From Symsagittifera roscoffensis (taxonomy: Eukaryota; Xenacoelomorpha; Acoela; Convolutidae), in the NCBI RefSeq assembly GCF_963678635.1, contig NC_087067.1:24747547-24807546 (forward strand): 60,000 nucleotides of DNA, in the 5' to 3' direction. The notes beneath the pieces were generated by a model. That model made no database searches. It was not told the DNA's origin and worked only from the letters and a program-made list of their open reading frames with translations. Of this stretch, positions 21,712 to 33,571 are shown piece after piece. The position numbers and the translations under genes were made by a program. Each line of letters starts with the position of its first letter. The first letter of the stretch is position 1.

Positions 21712-22071
21712 AGGTATCTTGGATTTGTTGTGTAGAGGCAGGGAAAGAGACCCGCAACAAAATAAGAGGGTGCGAACCTGGGCAGGACCAGATGTTTTTG
21801 TGAACTTTTTCATATACTAGTCAAAATGCGTCCGCTCGATAAAATGAGACATGTTAATAAGTAAAAATAAAAAATTTCAAACTGACTGGTACTGCTAATG
21901 CTTCATAATTAGCTTGCGTCACTTAGCAATTATCTAGGCTCATAATTGGCGTAGGTCACTTGAGAAATTTTGTAGACTCAAAGTTTTACACATTCAGTTT
22001 TCAGGTTTTTCCAGTTGCGTTGTTGATCATACTTTTGCTGGTGTAGGCGAAGTGCAACTTCGCCTCTGTGT
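21712..22071 (+). mobile_element. SINE family 2, second copy
   Basis: Colinear with 15260-15603: head with AGAGACCCGCAACAAAATAA, body GACTGGTACTGCTAA, tail hairpin GCGAAGT-GCA-ACTTCGC at 22047-22063. It abuts the end of the array element. Confidence 0.85.
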
Positions 22072-22398
22072 CATAAACTTTTCTACAAATTCACACAGCC
22101 TAGTTTTTTAGAAATTCAAAAGTTGAATATTTTTGAAAAAACAAATTAGTTTTTTTAGTTTCCTTGCGTTCATTACTCTTCCAACTGTCAGTTGGCCATA
22201 TTTGAGCTGGTTTCATCGAATGAGATGAGGAATACTTGCGTTCAATAATCTTTTACTTGTTAATTAGTTTCTTATACAACTATGAGTATACCTTCTCTAT
22301 ATTTTCTGAATATAAAAAAAGTCGACAACTTCCGCTCAAATCAACTTGACTTTTTTGGCCATTTTTGAAAGCACGAATTTAGCTGATGTATAATGATT
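22072..22398. other. AT-rich spacer between SINEs
   Basis: No gene or repeat recognised. Confidence 0.4.
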
Positions 22399-22754
22399 CA
22401 CGGTTGCGAGCGTAGTGTATTAGTATGAACATTTTTCCAAACTAACTGGCAAATAAAAGTGCTTATTTGCTTGCTTTATTGCTATAATCACGATCTGTAG
22501 CATTAGCAGTTTAATAGCAATTGATTTAGTTGTTTCTAGTGTTTGGAGATTGCTTAGCGTCCGTAGTTGAGAGATTACGGCGTCAGTTTGTTAATCTCTA
22601 GGTCACATGTTCACCTACGTCGCGTGACAGAATTTGTTTAACCAATTCTAGGCTTATTTCTTTTTTTTTTATTTCACTTTTTTGAGCTGCTTTTTGTGCT
22701 TTTCGCTAAAGCTTGATTTTGTTGTGTTTTCGCTAGCGCAGCTTCGCCTCTGTA
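22399..22754 (+). mobile_element. SINE family 1, diverged copy
   Basis: Starts CACGGTTGCGAGCGTAGTGTA and ends GCAGCTTCGCCTCTGT. The head is diverged (GTTAATCTCTAGGTCACATG), but the order of blocks is preserved. Confidence 0.7.
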
Positions 22755-22985
22755 CAAAAATTGTTGCTGTTCAATTTTTGTGAGTAAGTTTTTCAGTGAT
22801 AATCAAGATTGACTATTTTTGATTATTTTGATAAAATGTTGTATTTTTCCCCCTTTGACAGCTCTGCATCATGTTGCTCGCAACTAAGACAATAATGCGT
22901 CCAAAATGTCGAAGTCAAACAGTAGTTTTCTTAACTTGCTTGGTTTCTGAAAATAGTTTCAATGACAGAAAAAAAGACGTTAAAA

Positions 22986-23250
22986 TCACCAAATTTTGAA
23001 AGATGGAGTGGTGTATGTTGACCAACAAATCATTTTTATAACGTTTTCAGACGCCTGAAATATACTGTTTAACTTTTTGGATGAATCATTACGGCTGTCG
23101 GTTTTCTTCCGTGGAAAATTGAGCTTCGGCAATATTGAGCTTGGAGCCGATTGACGAATAGTACGATGTGTTATGATTAAATGTTGCCAATGGTGCCAAT
23201 GCCGATTAAACGTAAATCGAGCAACAATGAACAATTTCAGAATAGTCTTG
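22986..23250 (-). pseudogene. Gypsy-like integrase fragment, minus strand
   Basis: The reverse complement encodes, with frameshifts, the same segment as the plus-strand copy at 24100-24200, including the NTSYYSSIGSKLN string typical of the region after the integrase catalytic Glu. It is in opposite orientation to the neighbouring integrase. Confidence 0.65.
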
Positions 23251-23289
23251 GTGATACAATTCCAACATATTCAATTTGATAAATTAATC

Positions 23290-23690
23290 AATTTGAAAAA
23301 ATTTGGGAATTGTTTCTTTTCTCCTCTTGACGTTTTTGGAAAATTTTTTCGCTTCTCGCAAAGATTTTTTAGAGAAAATTTCAGAAATTGGTTTAAATGG
23401 AAAGAACGGCTACTACCCTAGGTGCCTGCATATTATTTTAAGCTCTTTTAACCTTACTCCACTTTCTGCGGTCTTCCAACATTTGAATAGAGGGGATATT
23501 TAAATAAATTTTTTTAAATAAAAATTGATTTTACTAGAAAACTACCCTGCCTAATTTGAGATTAAGGATTCAATCGAAAGAATAGGCAGCGAGTGCGTAT
23601 TTCCCTGAGTGAACCGTTACGGAAACTTTGATTTGATTTTCACCGAGAAAAGGTATAGTCTCATAAAAGATTGTTTCTGACATTTTGGTT
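23290..23690 (+). repeat. Truncated array element, copy 3
   Basis: Contains the leader (GTGCCTGCATATTATTTTAAG, CTCCACTTTCTGCGG) and one unit (GAAAACTACCCTGCC, TTCAATCGAAAG) before it gives way to retrotransposon sequence. Confidence 0.6.
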
Positions 23691-24868
23691 GTCGAAAAAA
23701 GAGCCACCGGAAAGTATCAAATTCCACCTTTTCTAACAATTTTGTCATTGCAATGGTTGCCAGGAGACCTGATGCAAATCGATATTGTTGGAACTTTGAA
23801 GTCACCAGTGTACAAGTTCGTTCTCACTGGATCGATGTATTCTCAAAATACCTGTTTGCAGCACCATTGGCGAATGTTAGCGCAGACACTGGTGCACGTG
23901 AACACACAAAATTTTTCTTCACGCGTTTTTACATACCGAAAAACATAATAGCAGATCTTGGTAAGACCTCTTCTCGAAATTAAAATCAACCAAGCGACGC
24001 TGAAACATCCACAGGCAGTTGGCCCTGTTGAACGATCACATGGAAATCTTAAAAGTATACTGAGATTAAACAGTGACCAACAATGTTCAGATAGGCACAC
24101 ATATGTTCCATTGGCAACATTCGTTCATAACACATCGTACTATTCATCAATCGGCTCCAAGCTCAATGTTGCCCAAGCTCAATTTTCCACGGAATAGAAC
24201 CGACAAAACCTTTTACTCTTCGCCTTTCGACAAAGGCAACAGAATCAGTAACAGCAGAATCAGACTTAATTACATCAATGAAGGATGCGATGCTGCAAAA
24301 ATTCAAAGAAACAAAAAAGAGTTTACTGTATCAAAGATACCGAAGCTACTATGATCAGAAAGCGTTCGCACTTCCTCTCAAGCTTCATTCAGTCTTTCAT
24401 TCTGCTTATTATTGAATCCTCTGACTACTCAATCAGCCTTTGAAGCCAACCGATGCAAGTTTGGATACCATTGTGCAGAACTTAAAAAAAAGTTTTAACG
24501 AGTTTGAAATATATCAGTAGGAAAAAATTGGATTGAACTATACGCAGTGTGTTCATCGAATTCGACGATTTCGTCCATTTCAAATGCAGCATCAACTAGA
24601 AGAGGTTGAACCGATTGATCCGATAAAACTCGTGATTGATGGTTCGCTAGGCAAATATCGAGGTGATCCAGGATTTTTCGACGCCTTTTTGCCAAAGCTT
24701 CTCGAAGACATTCAGCAGCAGAAAAAAGACGATGAAACTAACCAAAGAGCACCTGCAACAGTAGCAGCTGCTTTGGCGCCGTTACCACCATCATCACTAG
24801 CAATACCGTTACCTGAACCTCCGCCGGACACAGTTTCAGAACCACTAGCTCAACCAGGATGGAATTAA
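23691..24868 (+). pseudogene. Gypsy-like integrase with C-terminal extension, frameshifted
   Basis: An integrase (rve) core can be followed through several frames: GDLMQIDIVG (first Asp), then a segment containing DVFSKYLFAAPLANVSAD, then NIIADLG (second Asp), and VGPVERSHGNLK with the catalytic Glu. It is followed by NTSYYSSIGSKLN and a basic RYRSYYDQKAF stretch. An ORF at 24533-24868 carries YTQCVHRIRR and DGSLGKYRGDPGFFD, typical of the C-terminus of this type of Pol, then a Pro/Ala-rich linker. A deletion lies between the second Asp and the Glu. Not functional. Confidence 0.8.
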
Positions 24869-25319
24869 AGCCTCACTCATCATGAGCCAACCGATAACCC
24901 AGTTGATGGACCACCAGAAAATAGTGTTGGCTAAGGTTACAATTCGGACAAACTCTTCCAAGAAGAACCACCGCGAACAAAGCGAAAAGCAACAGCTGGA
25001 AACAGAGATATAATTTACGGCCAAATTAGATTCAGCAACGACTTCCACGTTCACCCAATACCGCAGCGAGAAACAACAGCTACAAAAGTACAATCTTTGG
25101 ACAATAATTGGATGCAAAATGGTCCGATAACGTTTGGTTCAAGGCCAACACCGGAAGAAAAAGCGAAAACACGGAAACAAGTAGACGAAGCTACAACAAA
25201 ACCTATCAGAAGATGAAAAGAAAAGAATGATTCCATCAAGTGTACGACGCGCGGAACACAGTAAAAAAAGTCCGCGAACGAAAGCGCTGGCCCAAGTAAC
25301 TCGAAGATCAATGCGATTT
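24869..25319 (+). pseudogene. Linker region between integrase and macro domain, decayed
   Basis: Short open stretches in alternating frames, including a Lys/Arg-rich segment SVRRAEHSKKSPRTKA near 25238-25290. It reads as a basic or acidic linker of a long Pol polyprotein with frameshifts. Confidence 0.5.
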
Positions 25320-25754
25320 GGGAGGAATCAAAAACTTTCTATGCACCAGGAAAAGTTCTAAATTTTGCAGGTTTCGTTGCCCATTGTGTATCGAGTGACT
25401 TTCAACTGAGCATGGGAGTAGTGCAACAGATCGCAGACGCCTACCCGGAATCACAAACAACTCTTCAAGCCATAGCAACACCACAAGTCGGAGCATCAGC
25501 GTCAGTGTGAATACCACAGCAGAATAAATCAATCTTCAAGCTAATCACGAAATGTCAATTTTCGAAAAAGCGTCATATTACAATTTATTGCGCAGGCTTA
25601 ATTGCATGAAGAAGCAACTAATCAAACAAGTTTATCACAATTATCGCTACCGAAAATAAAATAGAGACTTGATAAATTGAGAGAACAATCAGTTTTTCAC
25701 ATATTAGACTTTTTTTTTCGTAAAACAAACGTCCAAGTTTTCATATATGTGTAG
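25320..25754 (+). pseudogene. Macro domain (TARG1/OARD1-like ADP-ribose hydrolase type), retroelement-borne and decayed
   Basis: The first frame gives KVLNFAGFVAHCVSSDFQLS then MGVVQQIADAYPE, VGASASV, an in-frame TGA, and SIFKLITKCQFSKK. A shift of frame then gives SQLSLPKIK and RLDKL, ending FRKTNVQVFIYV and a stop at 25752-25754. The order HCVSxD, (M)GxG, VGxxxV, (F)xLITK, LPKIGCGLD-like, VxVF is that of TARG1-type macro domains, which bind ADP-ribose and remove it from proteins. The stop, the frameshift and the loss of the glycine loop make this copy dead. It directly follows the integrase and linker in the same orientation, so I infer it belonged to the same polyprotein. Confidence 0.72.
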
Positions 25755-26949
25755 CAGGAGAACACAGAAGGAACGGAAAGCTCTCTCCAGCACGCCTGTC
25801 ATCAGAGTCGAACCGGAAGGTTCATCTGCGAACGTATGATGAAAAGTGCAAACTTTATTGAAGATGATACAATCAAAAGATGTCCCACAAAGAAAAGCAG
25901 AAGTTAATTACAAACGAAAAAAAAACATCACGAGAAAAAAATCCAACATTAATCAGTAGAACTAACAGTTTTCAAGGTCTGAGCACTAGTTAAAGGCACG
26001 TTTATAGTTGCTAACACTAATAAATTTGTCGCTATAGTGAAGATCTTTAAAACCCCAAAAACCACACCTTTCATCAGGGCCAACTTATAACAAAAACGAA
26101 AATTAAAAAAAAACAGCGCCGCCGTGGCGGGTAGCTTATTGACCCTTTTGCGCCTACTGAGCCCTTTTGCGCCGACTGAAATCTAAAAATCACAAAAATC
26201 ATGAGATAAATTCTGCAAATTTGCATAGAAGGCAAACCACATAGCCACCCAGTATCTATACTGCGTTGGGAAGCTTATTTGATAAAAAAAAAACTGTCAA
26301 GACATGATTAAAACTTATGAGAACGGAAGAAACAAACAAAAAAAAATTTCGTCTAAATTACACAACTTTTGGACAAAAACTGTACAGTTTTATTCCTTAG
26401 CATCTTGGGAAAACGTAGTCTGAGTTGCTCGCTATAACAAGCTAACAAGCCGACGCGTTAAAATTAGAGAACCCCTTTTTTGATACTCAGAACTTATGAA
26501 AATTACGAGTGAAATAGAGTGACGACGTCAGTGAAATTCACTAGTCATCTGAAAGTTCTTGTAGTCATCTGAAAGATCTGCATTCAAATAGCTTTCTACC
26601 AGACGTAAAAACGCACAAATGATTTTGCCAGTTTCTTTGGCTTTTTCCTCCTATAACACATCTTTGCTGTACAAATCTTGGGTTTTGATTTTGTTAGTAC
26701 TCAATAAATTAACCTGTTTGATTTGTGTATTGTTTTTGTTCTGAAGACGGATCCGGTAGTTTTTTTGACTGCTCAGTGATCTATGCTCTCAATTCGTTGA
26801 GCTGCCTCTCCATACTGTCTTGATTTGTAGATAGCTTGGCGAGAAATCTTATGAGGTTTCTGAGACTTTGTTGTTTATTCGTTCATTTCGTCTTCAGGTT
26901 AATTTTCAGTTCGACAGATCTCACGAATCGAGATTCCTTTGTCAAGTTA
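25755..26949. other. Region after the macro domain, possible LTR start, otherwise unassigned
   Basis: TGTAGCAGGAGAACAC begins at the macro stop codon and could be the 5' end of a 3' LTR; no matching second LTR is in the window. 26139-26178 holds an 18-bp unit (CCCTTTTGCGCC) repeated twice. No gene seen. Confidence 0.3.
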
Positions 26950-28160
26950 AAAAGGTCCTAAGCTGTGGTAGCAAGAGGTTGCTCCATTAGTTTTGATCTC
27001 AACCAGTTTGTCATTCTTTTTATGAACCTTCGTTTGACTTGTTCATTCCGATTGTCATTTACTGTGTCTCGTCTTCCTTACCTCTGAGCTGTTTGCGTGT
27101 GGATGCGCGATGCTTCTAGAGCCAGATCTCCTGCTGCACCTTCAATTGGTGTTACGACCAGCAAATCTGGTGTTGGATACCCTCGATGCGTTTTTTTGTT
27201 AGGCTCGCCAGGCAGTTTCCGAGCGTATCTGCTTTTGGGTTGAATTGCAATTGCTCTAACTTCAAGACGTGTGCTTTTTGAAGCTGGGGAGTGCAGAAAT
27301 GATCCCTCAGGGCTGCACGACTATTCGTGACGTTTGCTCCAATAGCTGCTGGAAAGTTTGCTAGAATGGTAACGCATCGTCTCGTAGATGTAGTTGCAAA
27401 AGTTCGCTTGTTTTACAGCTGGTATGGCTGCTATTGCGTTATATCATTGAAGCAGTTGCTCGAATTGCAAGAAATCTTCTTTCGCCGTTCCTTCGAAAAG
27501 CTCGACCAAAATTTGCGCGTGTGCCACTTTTTACAGTTGAATTAAAGTCAGTTTTATGATTGAAATTTTGATATTATATTCAGCACTCCTTCAATTTTGG
27601 GTTGACACAAAAAATTGCTAGTGTGGGTTAATTTTCATCAGCTAGCGGTTTTTGTTTGGATTAATGCGCTGATTCGGCTGTTACAACTATCAGAGTGTGC
27701 TAAATTGAATGTTTGGTTACTTCACTTTTGTCGTAGGGTACTTTTTTCAATCAACATCATTTGACAGCGATTGTTAGAATTTTGAGTTAACTGTTGAACT
27801 AACTGTTTTGTCGTTGGATACCTAACATCCACTTCTTTTTCTTCAGGATGAGTATCTCACATGACAAATCATCTTACTGCAATCAGAAATAGCGATGTTG
27901 TAGGTCACAATCTGCAACAGTGCTTCAAGTTGTGGAACGGGTTGATGACAAGTAGTAGTTTTCTTCTTTCTCCCCTGTCTGTCTCAGCCGATCAATGGTT
28001 TTTGCTCTGCTACCCACATCTGAGCTTGCTGCGTGAAACAGGTTGTATTGCTGCGTTCAGCTTCAGCCTGTGTCTGTGGTCAATGCCTGCTCTCATGTGT
28101 CGTAGTCTTCAGTTGCCGTCGACTTGTTTTGAATCCAGAAATAGAGTCTGACACGCTGTC
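26950..28160 (-). pseudogene. Gypsy-like Gag fragment, minus strand
   Basis: On the minus strand, 27405-27180 is open and reads ALRDHFCTPQLQKAHVLKLE followed by LQFNPKADTLGNCLASL, the pattern of the C-terminal part of a retrotrans_gag domain. Upstream (27500-27420) comes EDFLQFEQLLQ before a stop. A Gln-rich region at 28100-27900 may be its N-terminus. It is opposite in orientation to the integrase-macro copy. Confidence 0.5.
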
Positions 28161-28479
28161 ACCATCTCATATACAGTCTTTACTATCTTGTCTTTTGTCT
28201 AGCAGTAGGCTGTTATCGAGCTGTTTTGTTGTTAGTTATCATTACCAGGTTTCATTGTTTATCACTGTTTTGATATGTTTTGAGCGGTTAGGAATATCTT
28301 GCACTGAGGGATGCCAGGTTCAGATCTATTCCTCTAGATTCTATCTCAGCGACAATGTTTACATAAATAACTAAATATAAGTTTGAGCTTCAGTTTAATG
28401 TTAAGGTGGATCACATAATAACTTATATCAAAATGGCAATATCAAAAACAAGGCGTCATGCAGGGACGTCAGACCATTT

Positions 28480-28902
28480 TTTTTGAAATTTTGAGGTTAA
28501 TTGTTGACTTGAAATAACATGTTCTAGGCTTCTTTGCTACAAAAGCTATTACGCCCTTGTTTAAATAGATAAAACAAGAAGCCTTGGGACAAGCCGAATT
28601 TGCTGTTTAGTTGTGACCCTTTGTGACCGGAAATTAGCTTCTCAAATCTGGAATTAAGGGTTGAATCGAAAGAAATAGTTATGAGAATCTCGCCCTTATG
28701 AGCGGCTGCGACCTTTTTTTGTAGAAAGTTCTAAAGAAAAAGACTTTTGTTTCGACATTTAACCAATTTTGTCAAAATTTTCTCAAATACTACTTTCTTA
28801 AATCACGAGTAAACAGTTCAATCGAAAGTGCAGTCTGTCTCAATTTTCACTGCAGAAGCCGCTACCCTAATTATTCATGACATGAATTGTCTCACATTGT
28901 CT
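28480..28902 (+). repeat. Array element, left part split by the BEL insertion
   Basis: Contains CTTCTCAAATCTGGAATTAAG, TTGAATCGAAAGAAATAG and GCAGAAGCCGCTACCC, the block order of the array units, and stops at ATTCATGACATGAATTGTCTC. The same 26-bp string recurs at 34934, where array-like sequence resumes. Confidence 0.6.
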
Positions 28903-29133
28903 TAACCACAATTAAAAAGCTCAAAACTGCGTGAGCTGTAGCTCACTTTGTTTAATTAACCACCGGGTTAACCCTCTGGCTGGTTGACCTTAACAAAAAA
29001 CTAAACGTAAATTAAACTAAAAATCTTGAAAAAGCTCGAAAAAGCTTCATTACCGGAACTACTTTGCGATCGCTGCCATCCGAGCTCGTAAACCTTTAAT
29101 ACATCTTTTCTACTCTTTTTACTATTTTCTTGA

Positions 29134-30847
29134 ATGGCTCCAACGAAGCCAACCTTAAAACAGCTTCTTAATCAATGGAGACGCCGCTACAGTACTTTCG
29201 AGGAGCTTGAGGAAGAAGTAACGAGCCAAATAGCCAACTCAAGCAAAATCGAGTACGTTAAATTCAGTTTGGAGGAGATAACCACTTGTTTTGATCTGCT
29301 TGATGCGCTCGCAGACGACTTAGCCGCGTTTTCTACTCAGGAAGCACAAGACTGCTTCTACGCTACGAAAACGAAATTGCGACCTACTAATCAATGTTAG
29401 AAAATACGAAAAGGTCTTAACAAACGATGGTTCAGTTTCCACAAGGTCAAACAGCCCACTTAGAGTGCAAGGCACATCTGAAACAGCCAGTGTACCAGTA
29501 AGAAGCTCAAATACTACTGAAAACTTAGCCAACAACTTCATCAGTACTACGGCTGCCGACTTCTCAACTTACACATCCACCTACAGCTTGAGTACGTTCG
29601 ACTTAGACGCTCCCCAACGCTACAGTTTCCCACATCTACCGGGAACCAACAGAGCTATAGATCAGACAATCAACGGTGTCATCACTACTAAAACTGATTT
29701 CAGATCAGTCTCACCGTCTGCAAATCCGTGTACTTTCAACTTTTGAGCTCCTCTACGATACAACTTCTCGCCTCCACCAGTTTTCAATGAAAATCCCATT
29801 TGGAACGACAACTCAAGACACGAAGCCCAGATGTCAATTGGCAAAGACCGATATGGTCTTCTAACAACTTCAATTGCAACTAGTCCTGCTACTACATTTG
29901 AACAGTTTGTTACCAACCACTTCAACGACCATCATAGGACCATCTTACAATCACACGAACAACAACGAAACAGCCTTTTCGACAATTAACAAAGACAAGT
30001 CACCAACCACGCTACCAGTCATCCGACCACTGCCATCAACTACAGTTTGAAATGGTTCAAATTGCCAGATATAAAACTACAAAAGTTTGACGGCAACCCA
30101 CTGGAGTGGAACGACTGGTTCGAACTGTTTCAGACTGCGATTGGCAACAACCCACGCCTAAGCCCGGTTGAAAAAATTAATTACTTGCAGTCATTATGCA
30201 CTTATAATGCTAAATCTTTAATAGAAAGCTACGGAACCAATTCTTCTCAGTATGAAGAGGCAATAATTGAATTAGTGCGTAGATACGGTAAGCCAAAATA
30301 TGTGGTGTCAGCGATCAGCAGGGAACTTGAAAAGTTTGACAAATTGATACTAAGCGAACCACAGGGCTTTATAAGATACGCTGCTTTCCTACGTAAGCTA
30401 ATCCACAACTTCGAAGTCAACGGCTACACCGCTGATCTAAATTCTAGTAAGCTGACCCGACTTGCTCGCTCAAAACTCCCAGTAAGTCTGCTAATGAAAT
30501 GGGAAGAACACTGCGTGCTGCACGGTCTCGATTATGCTACACTCAAAGACTTGACGCGGTACCTCAATAACTACTCGCAATTATGCGAGAACCTGGACAT
30601 AGAGCCGTCGACTCCAAACCAAGCAAGACGAAATCGCCAACCTATGAAGCAACAACAATCCGACAGCCGACCCAACCAATTTACTTCTATGTCCAGGCAA
30701 AACTACGACAAAACTTCAGGCATATCAGCAAGACCAACAACTTCAACATGCCCAATAGATAACCAAGTTCACTACGTTGGAAAATGTCCGGACTTTTTGA
30801 AACTTCCCATAGATCAACGGGAAGAGCTGGTGAAGCAACAAGCATAA
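29134..30847 (+). pseudogene. BEL/Pao Gag, in three frames
   Basis: Starts ATG at 29134 with an N-terminal helix (LLNQWRRRYSTFEELEEEV). It shifts frame near 29390 to a Ser/Thr-rich linker (29402-29746) and again to 30047-30847. The last part begins LPDIKLQKFDGNPLEWNDW, the hallmark of the DUF1759 Gag domain. After its stop, 30850-30950 still encodes a Cys/His string (CFINNCGGKHHSTH) resembling the knuckle region. Structural protein of the virus-like particle; broken here. Confidence 0.8.
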
Positions 30848-31029
30848 CACAGATTTAGTGAATGCACATCGTCTAAGCGATGTTTCATCAACAACTGCGG
30901 AGGGAAACACCATTCAACTCACAACATCGACAAAAAGCCGTTTCAAATGCACAACTAAAAATCAAATAACATGCAGCTTGGCACTACAGTAACCAAACCT
31001 CGGAACAAGCTGAGGATCCAATCCAAAAT

Positions 31030-31758
31030 ATGAACAACATCAGACATCAGTTACAACTTATGGCGGTAACACTGTTTAACAATGGCATCAAACTAGATTG
31101 CTACGCCATACTCGACAACTGCAGCAGCTGCTCATTTATCCTCAGCAAAACAGCTGAAACACTTCAGTGTAAGCCAAGCCAACAACTACAGCTTAGCGTA
31201 CGAGGTGCGTTCAGTAAGGACAAAGTATCTTCCTCTCTAGTCCGGCTTAGTATTGGACCACATAACGCTACTAAGCCTACTTTCCCCCTGCAATCAATCT
31301 ATTCAGTTGAAGCTCCTAGTTTTGACGCCATCGACGCAAACAACCTTAACAAAACATGCTCACCTTACAATCACCTTCGACATGTCAACTTTCCTGATCT
31401 AGGCGACAACACAGTTCAAATCTTGCTTGGCGTAGACGCTTTCTGGAATATTGCGGAGCGCGATATCAGGAAAGGTCCTACAGGTAACCCCTACGCTGTC
31501 AAAAATCTACTAGGTTGGACGATCACTGGCCCACTCAACCAGAAATTTAATAGTTCCGGATCAAGTTCACATTCAACTAACTTCATTGACTCAAATGATC
31601 AAGAAGACGCTAATCTCACTGAATTAGTGGAAAAATTCTGGAAAGTGGAAGGATCAGGCATCCACGAAGATAACAAAGCTACATACTCTGATAAAAGCAA
31701 CCGACAACTAAGATTTATGGAAAAAGCATTGAGCACGATGGAGATCGCTACAAAATAA
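31030..31758 (+). pseudogene. BEL/Pao aspartic protease (peptidase A17-like)
   Basis: 242-codon ORF. The active-site region reads CYAILDNCSSCSFI where a D(S/T)G is normally expected, so the catalytic Asp is followed by Asn-Cys. Later blocks, LLGVDAFWNI and NLLGWTITGPL, match the A17 domain that precedes reverse transcriptase in BEL elements. It ends in a premature stop before the RT. Confidence 0.75.
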
Positions 31759-32680
31759 ATCTACTCTGGAAAAACGAAAAGAAATTGCCGAACAATTATC
31801 CGGTAGTTAAAGCTCAACTGCTATCGCTACAAAACGGCTCAAAAAGGACCCTGGAACCATGCAACTTTATGAGAAATCGCTAACTACTGACCTGGAAAAT
31901 AACTACGTCAAGTCCGTTACTTTCCAATACCCACAGCCGTAATTACTTTGGTACCTCCCACATCACCCTGTAACTAATCCAAACAAGCCCGGGAAGGTAC
32001 GCAGAGTGGCCAACGCTGCCTCAACGTACAAAGGCGTCTCGCTGAACTCTTGCCTTGAAACTGGACCTGAACTCCTGAACAACATGTTTGGACTTCTACT
32101 ACGATTCCGGAAAATTTTTTTTTGGCTGTATCGGTGGATATTGAATGCATGTTTATGCAAATAGGTATTAAAGATGAAGATCAAAATGCGCTTCGCTTCC
32201 TTTGGCCTACTAAAAATGGTATCAAACAATACCAATACACGCGACTTATCTTTGGTGCAAAATGCTCGCCATCAATTGCCATCTTTGCGCTTCATCGAAC
32301 AGCTGCCGGTTACTGCGTAACCAAACCCAATATTGCTCAACTGCTTCACAAAAGCTTTTACATGGACGACTTTGTTTACTCGTTCAACACGACACACGAG
32401 GCTAGAGACTCTACTACCTAATTAAAATCCTCCCTAAGACAGGAGGGTTCAACCTAACTAAGTTTGTGTCTAACACTAATGACGCGATCTACTCCATTGG
32501 TGGAGGCGAAGTTTCTACTAATGCTACGGTGCATCATGTCCTGGGGGTCAAATGGGACATAACTGACGATACGATATTCGTGCAACCAACAACCAAGACA
32601 ACTAATACTACATCATCTACGCTCCGAACAGTTCTCTCTACAGTAGCGAGGGTTTCGACCCCTTAGGTATCCTAGCGCCG
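31759..32680 (+). pseudogene. BEL/Pao reverse transcriptase, frameshifted
   Basis: WYLPHHPVTNPNKPGKVRRV (31949 on) is one frame. DIECMFMQIGIKDEDQ, FGAKCSPSIAIFALHRTA and FYMDDFVYS (catalytic YMDD) lie in the frame 32122-32421. A third piece, HHVLGVKWD, is at about 32530. The polymerase Asp pair is intact, but several frame breaks prevent a single product. Confidence 0.85.
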
Positions 32681-32746
32681 TTTGTCATAAAAGTCAAAAT
32701 TCTTCTGCAAAACCTGTGGAAGTCTGGTATATGTTCGGACGAAACC

Positions 32747-33571
32747 GTGCCCAGTGAATTTTTTCCGATAATTGACAAATGGGTCGACCAAGGCAAACGA
32801 GTACCCCCTGTTAGGCTGCCGCGCTTACTTGGTCTACAGCTGTCACCTAGTGATATTCAGCTTCATGTTTTCTGCGACGCGTCGCAAGACGCAATGGCTA
32901 CGTGCATCTACTTCCGAACTGCATGTAGCTCTGGCATACACACTAATTTTTTGATTGGCAGAACAAAGGTAGCACCACTGATCCAAGAGAGCATTCCGAA
33001 ACTGGAATTACAAGCCGCCCTTATGGGTGCTCGGCTGTGCAAGTTCGCTACTGATGAAATGCGAATAAAGCCTCACTCTACTCACTTTTGGACAGATAGC
33101 ACTACTGTTTTGTCCTGGATCGAATCACCCGGTAAACTGAAAACTTACTGCGCAAACGGAGTTGGTGAAATACTTACTTTATGCAAAGCCGAACAATGGA
33201 AACACATCCCTAGTAGACTCAATCCAGCAGACAGTGCTACACGGGGAATTGAACTTAAAGACGTAGCAAAGCTCTGGTTGGATGCACCAAAACTTCTACT
33301 CAACAATGAGCCTATTTGGGGGATCATCGAAATATTGGAACAAAGTAATGCTACAACGGTTAGCCCCACAACTACACCCTTAATCGATTCTTCCAGGTTT
33401 TTAGACTGGTTTCGATTAAATCGGGTCACCGGTCGGGTTATAGTTTTTGTCGATACACTGAAGGGAAGCGGTAGACGTTCTACCACTATGGAAGACCTAG
33501 AAAAAGCTAAGCTCCTACTTTATCAACAATCCCAGCAAGAAACTTTTGGTGACACCTACAATCAACTATGA
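32747..33571 (+). pseudogene. BEL/Pao RNase H, ended by a single TGA
   Basis: Open frame with LHVFCDASQDAMA, KLELQAALMGARL, FWTDSTTVLSWI and RLNPADSATRG, the RNase H core and its BEL-specific tail. The TGA at 33569-33571 is the only stop between this and the integrase, which continues in the same frame. Confidence 0.85.
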
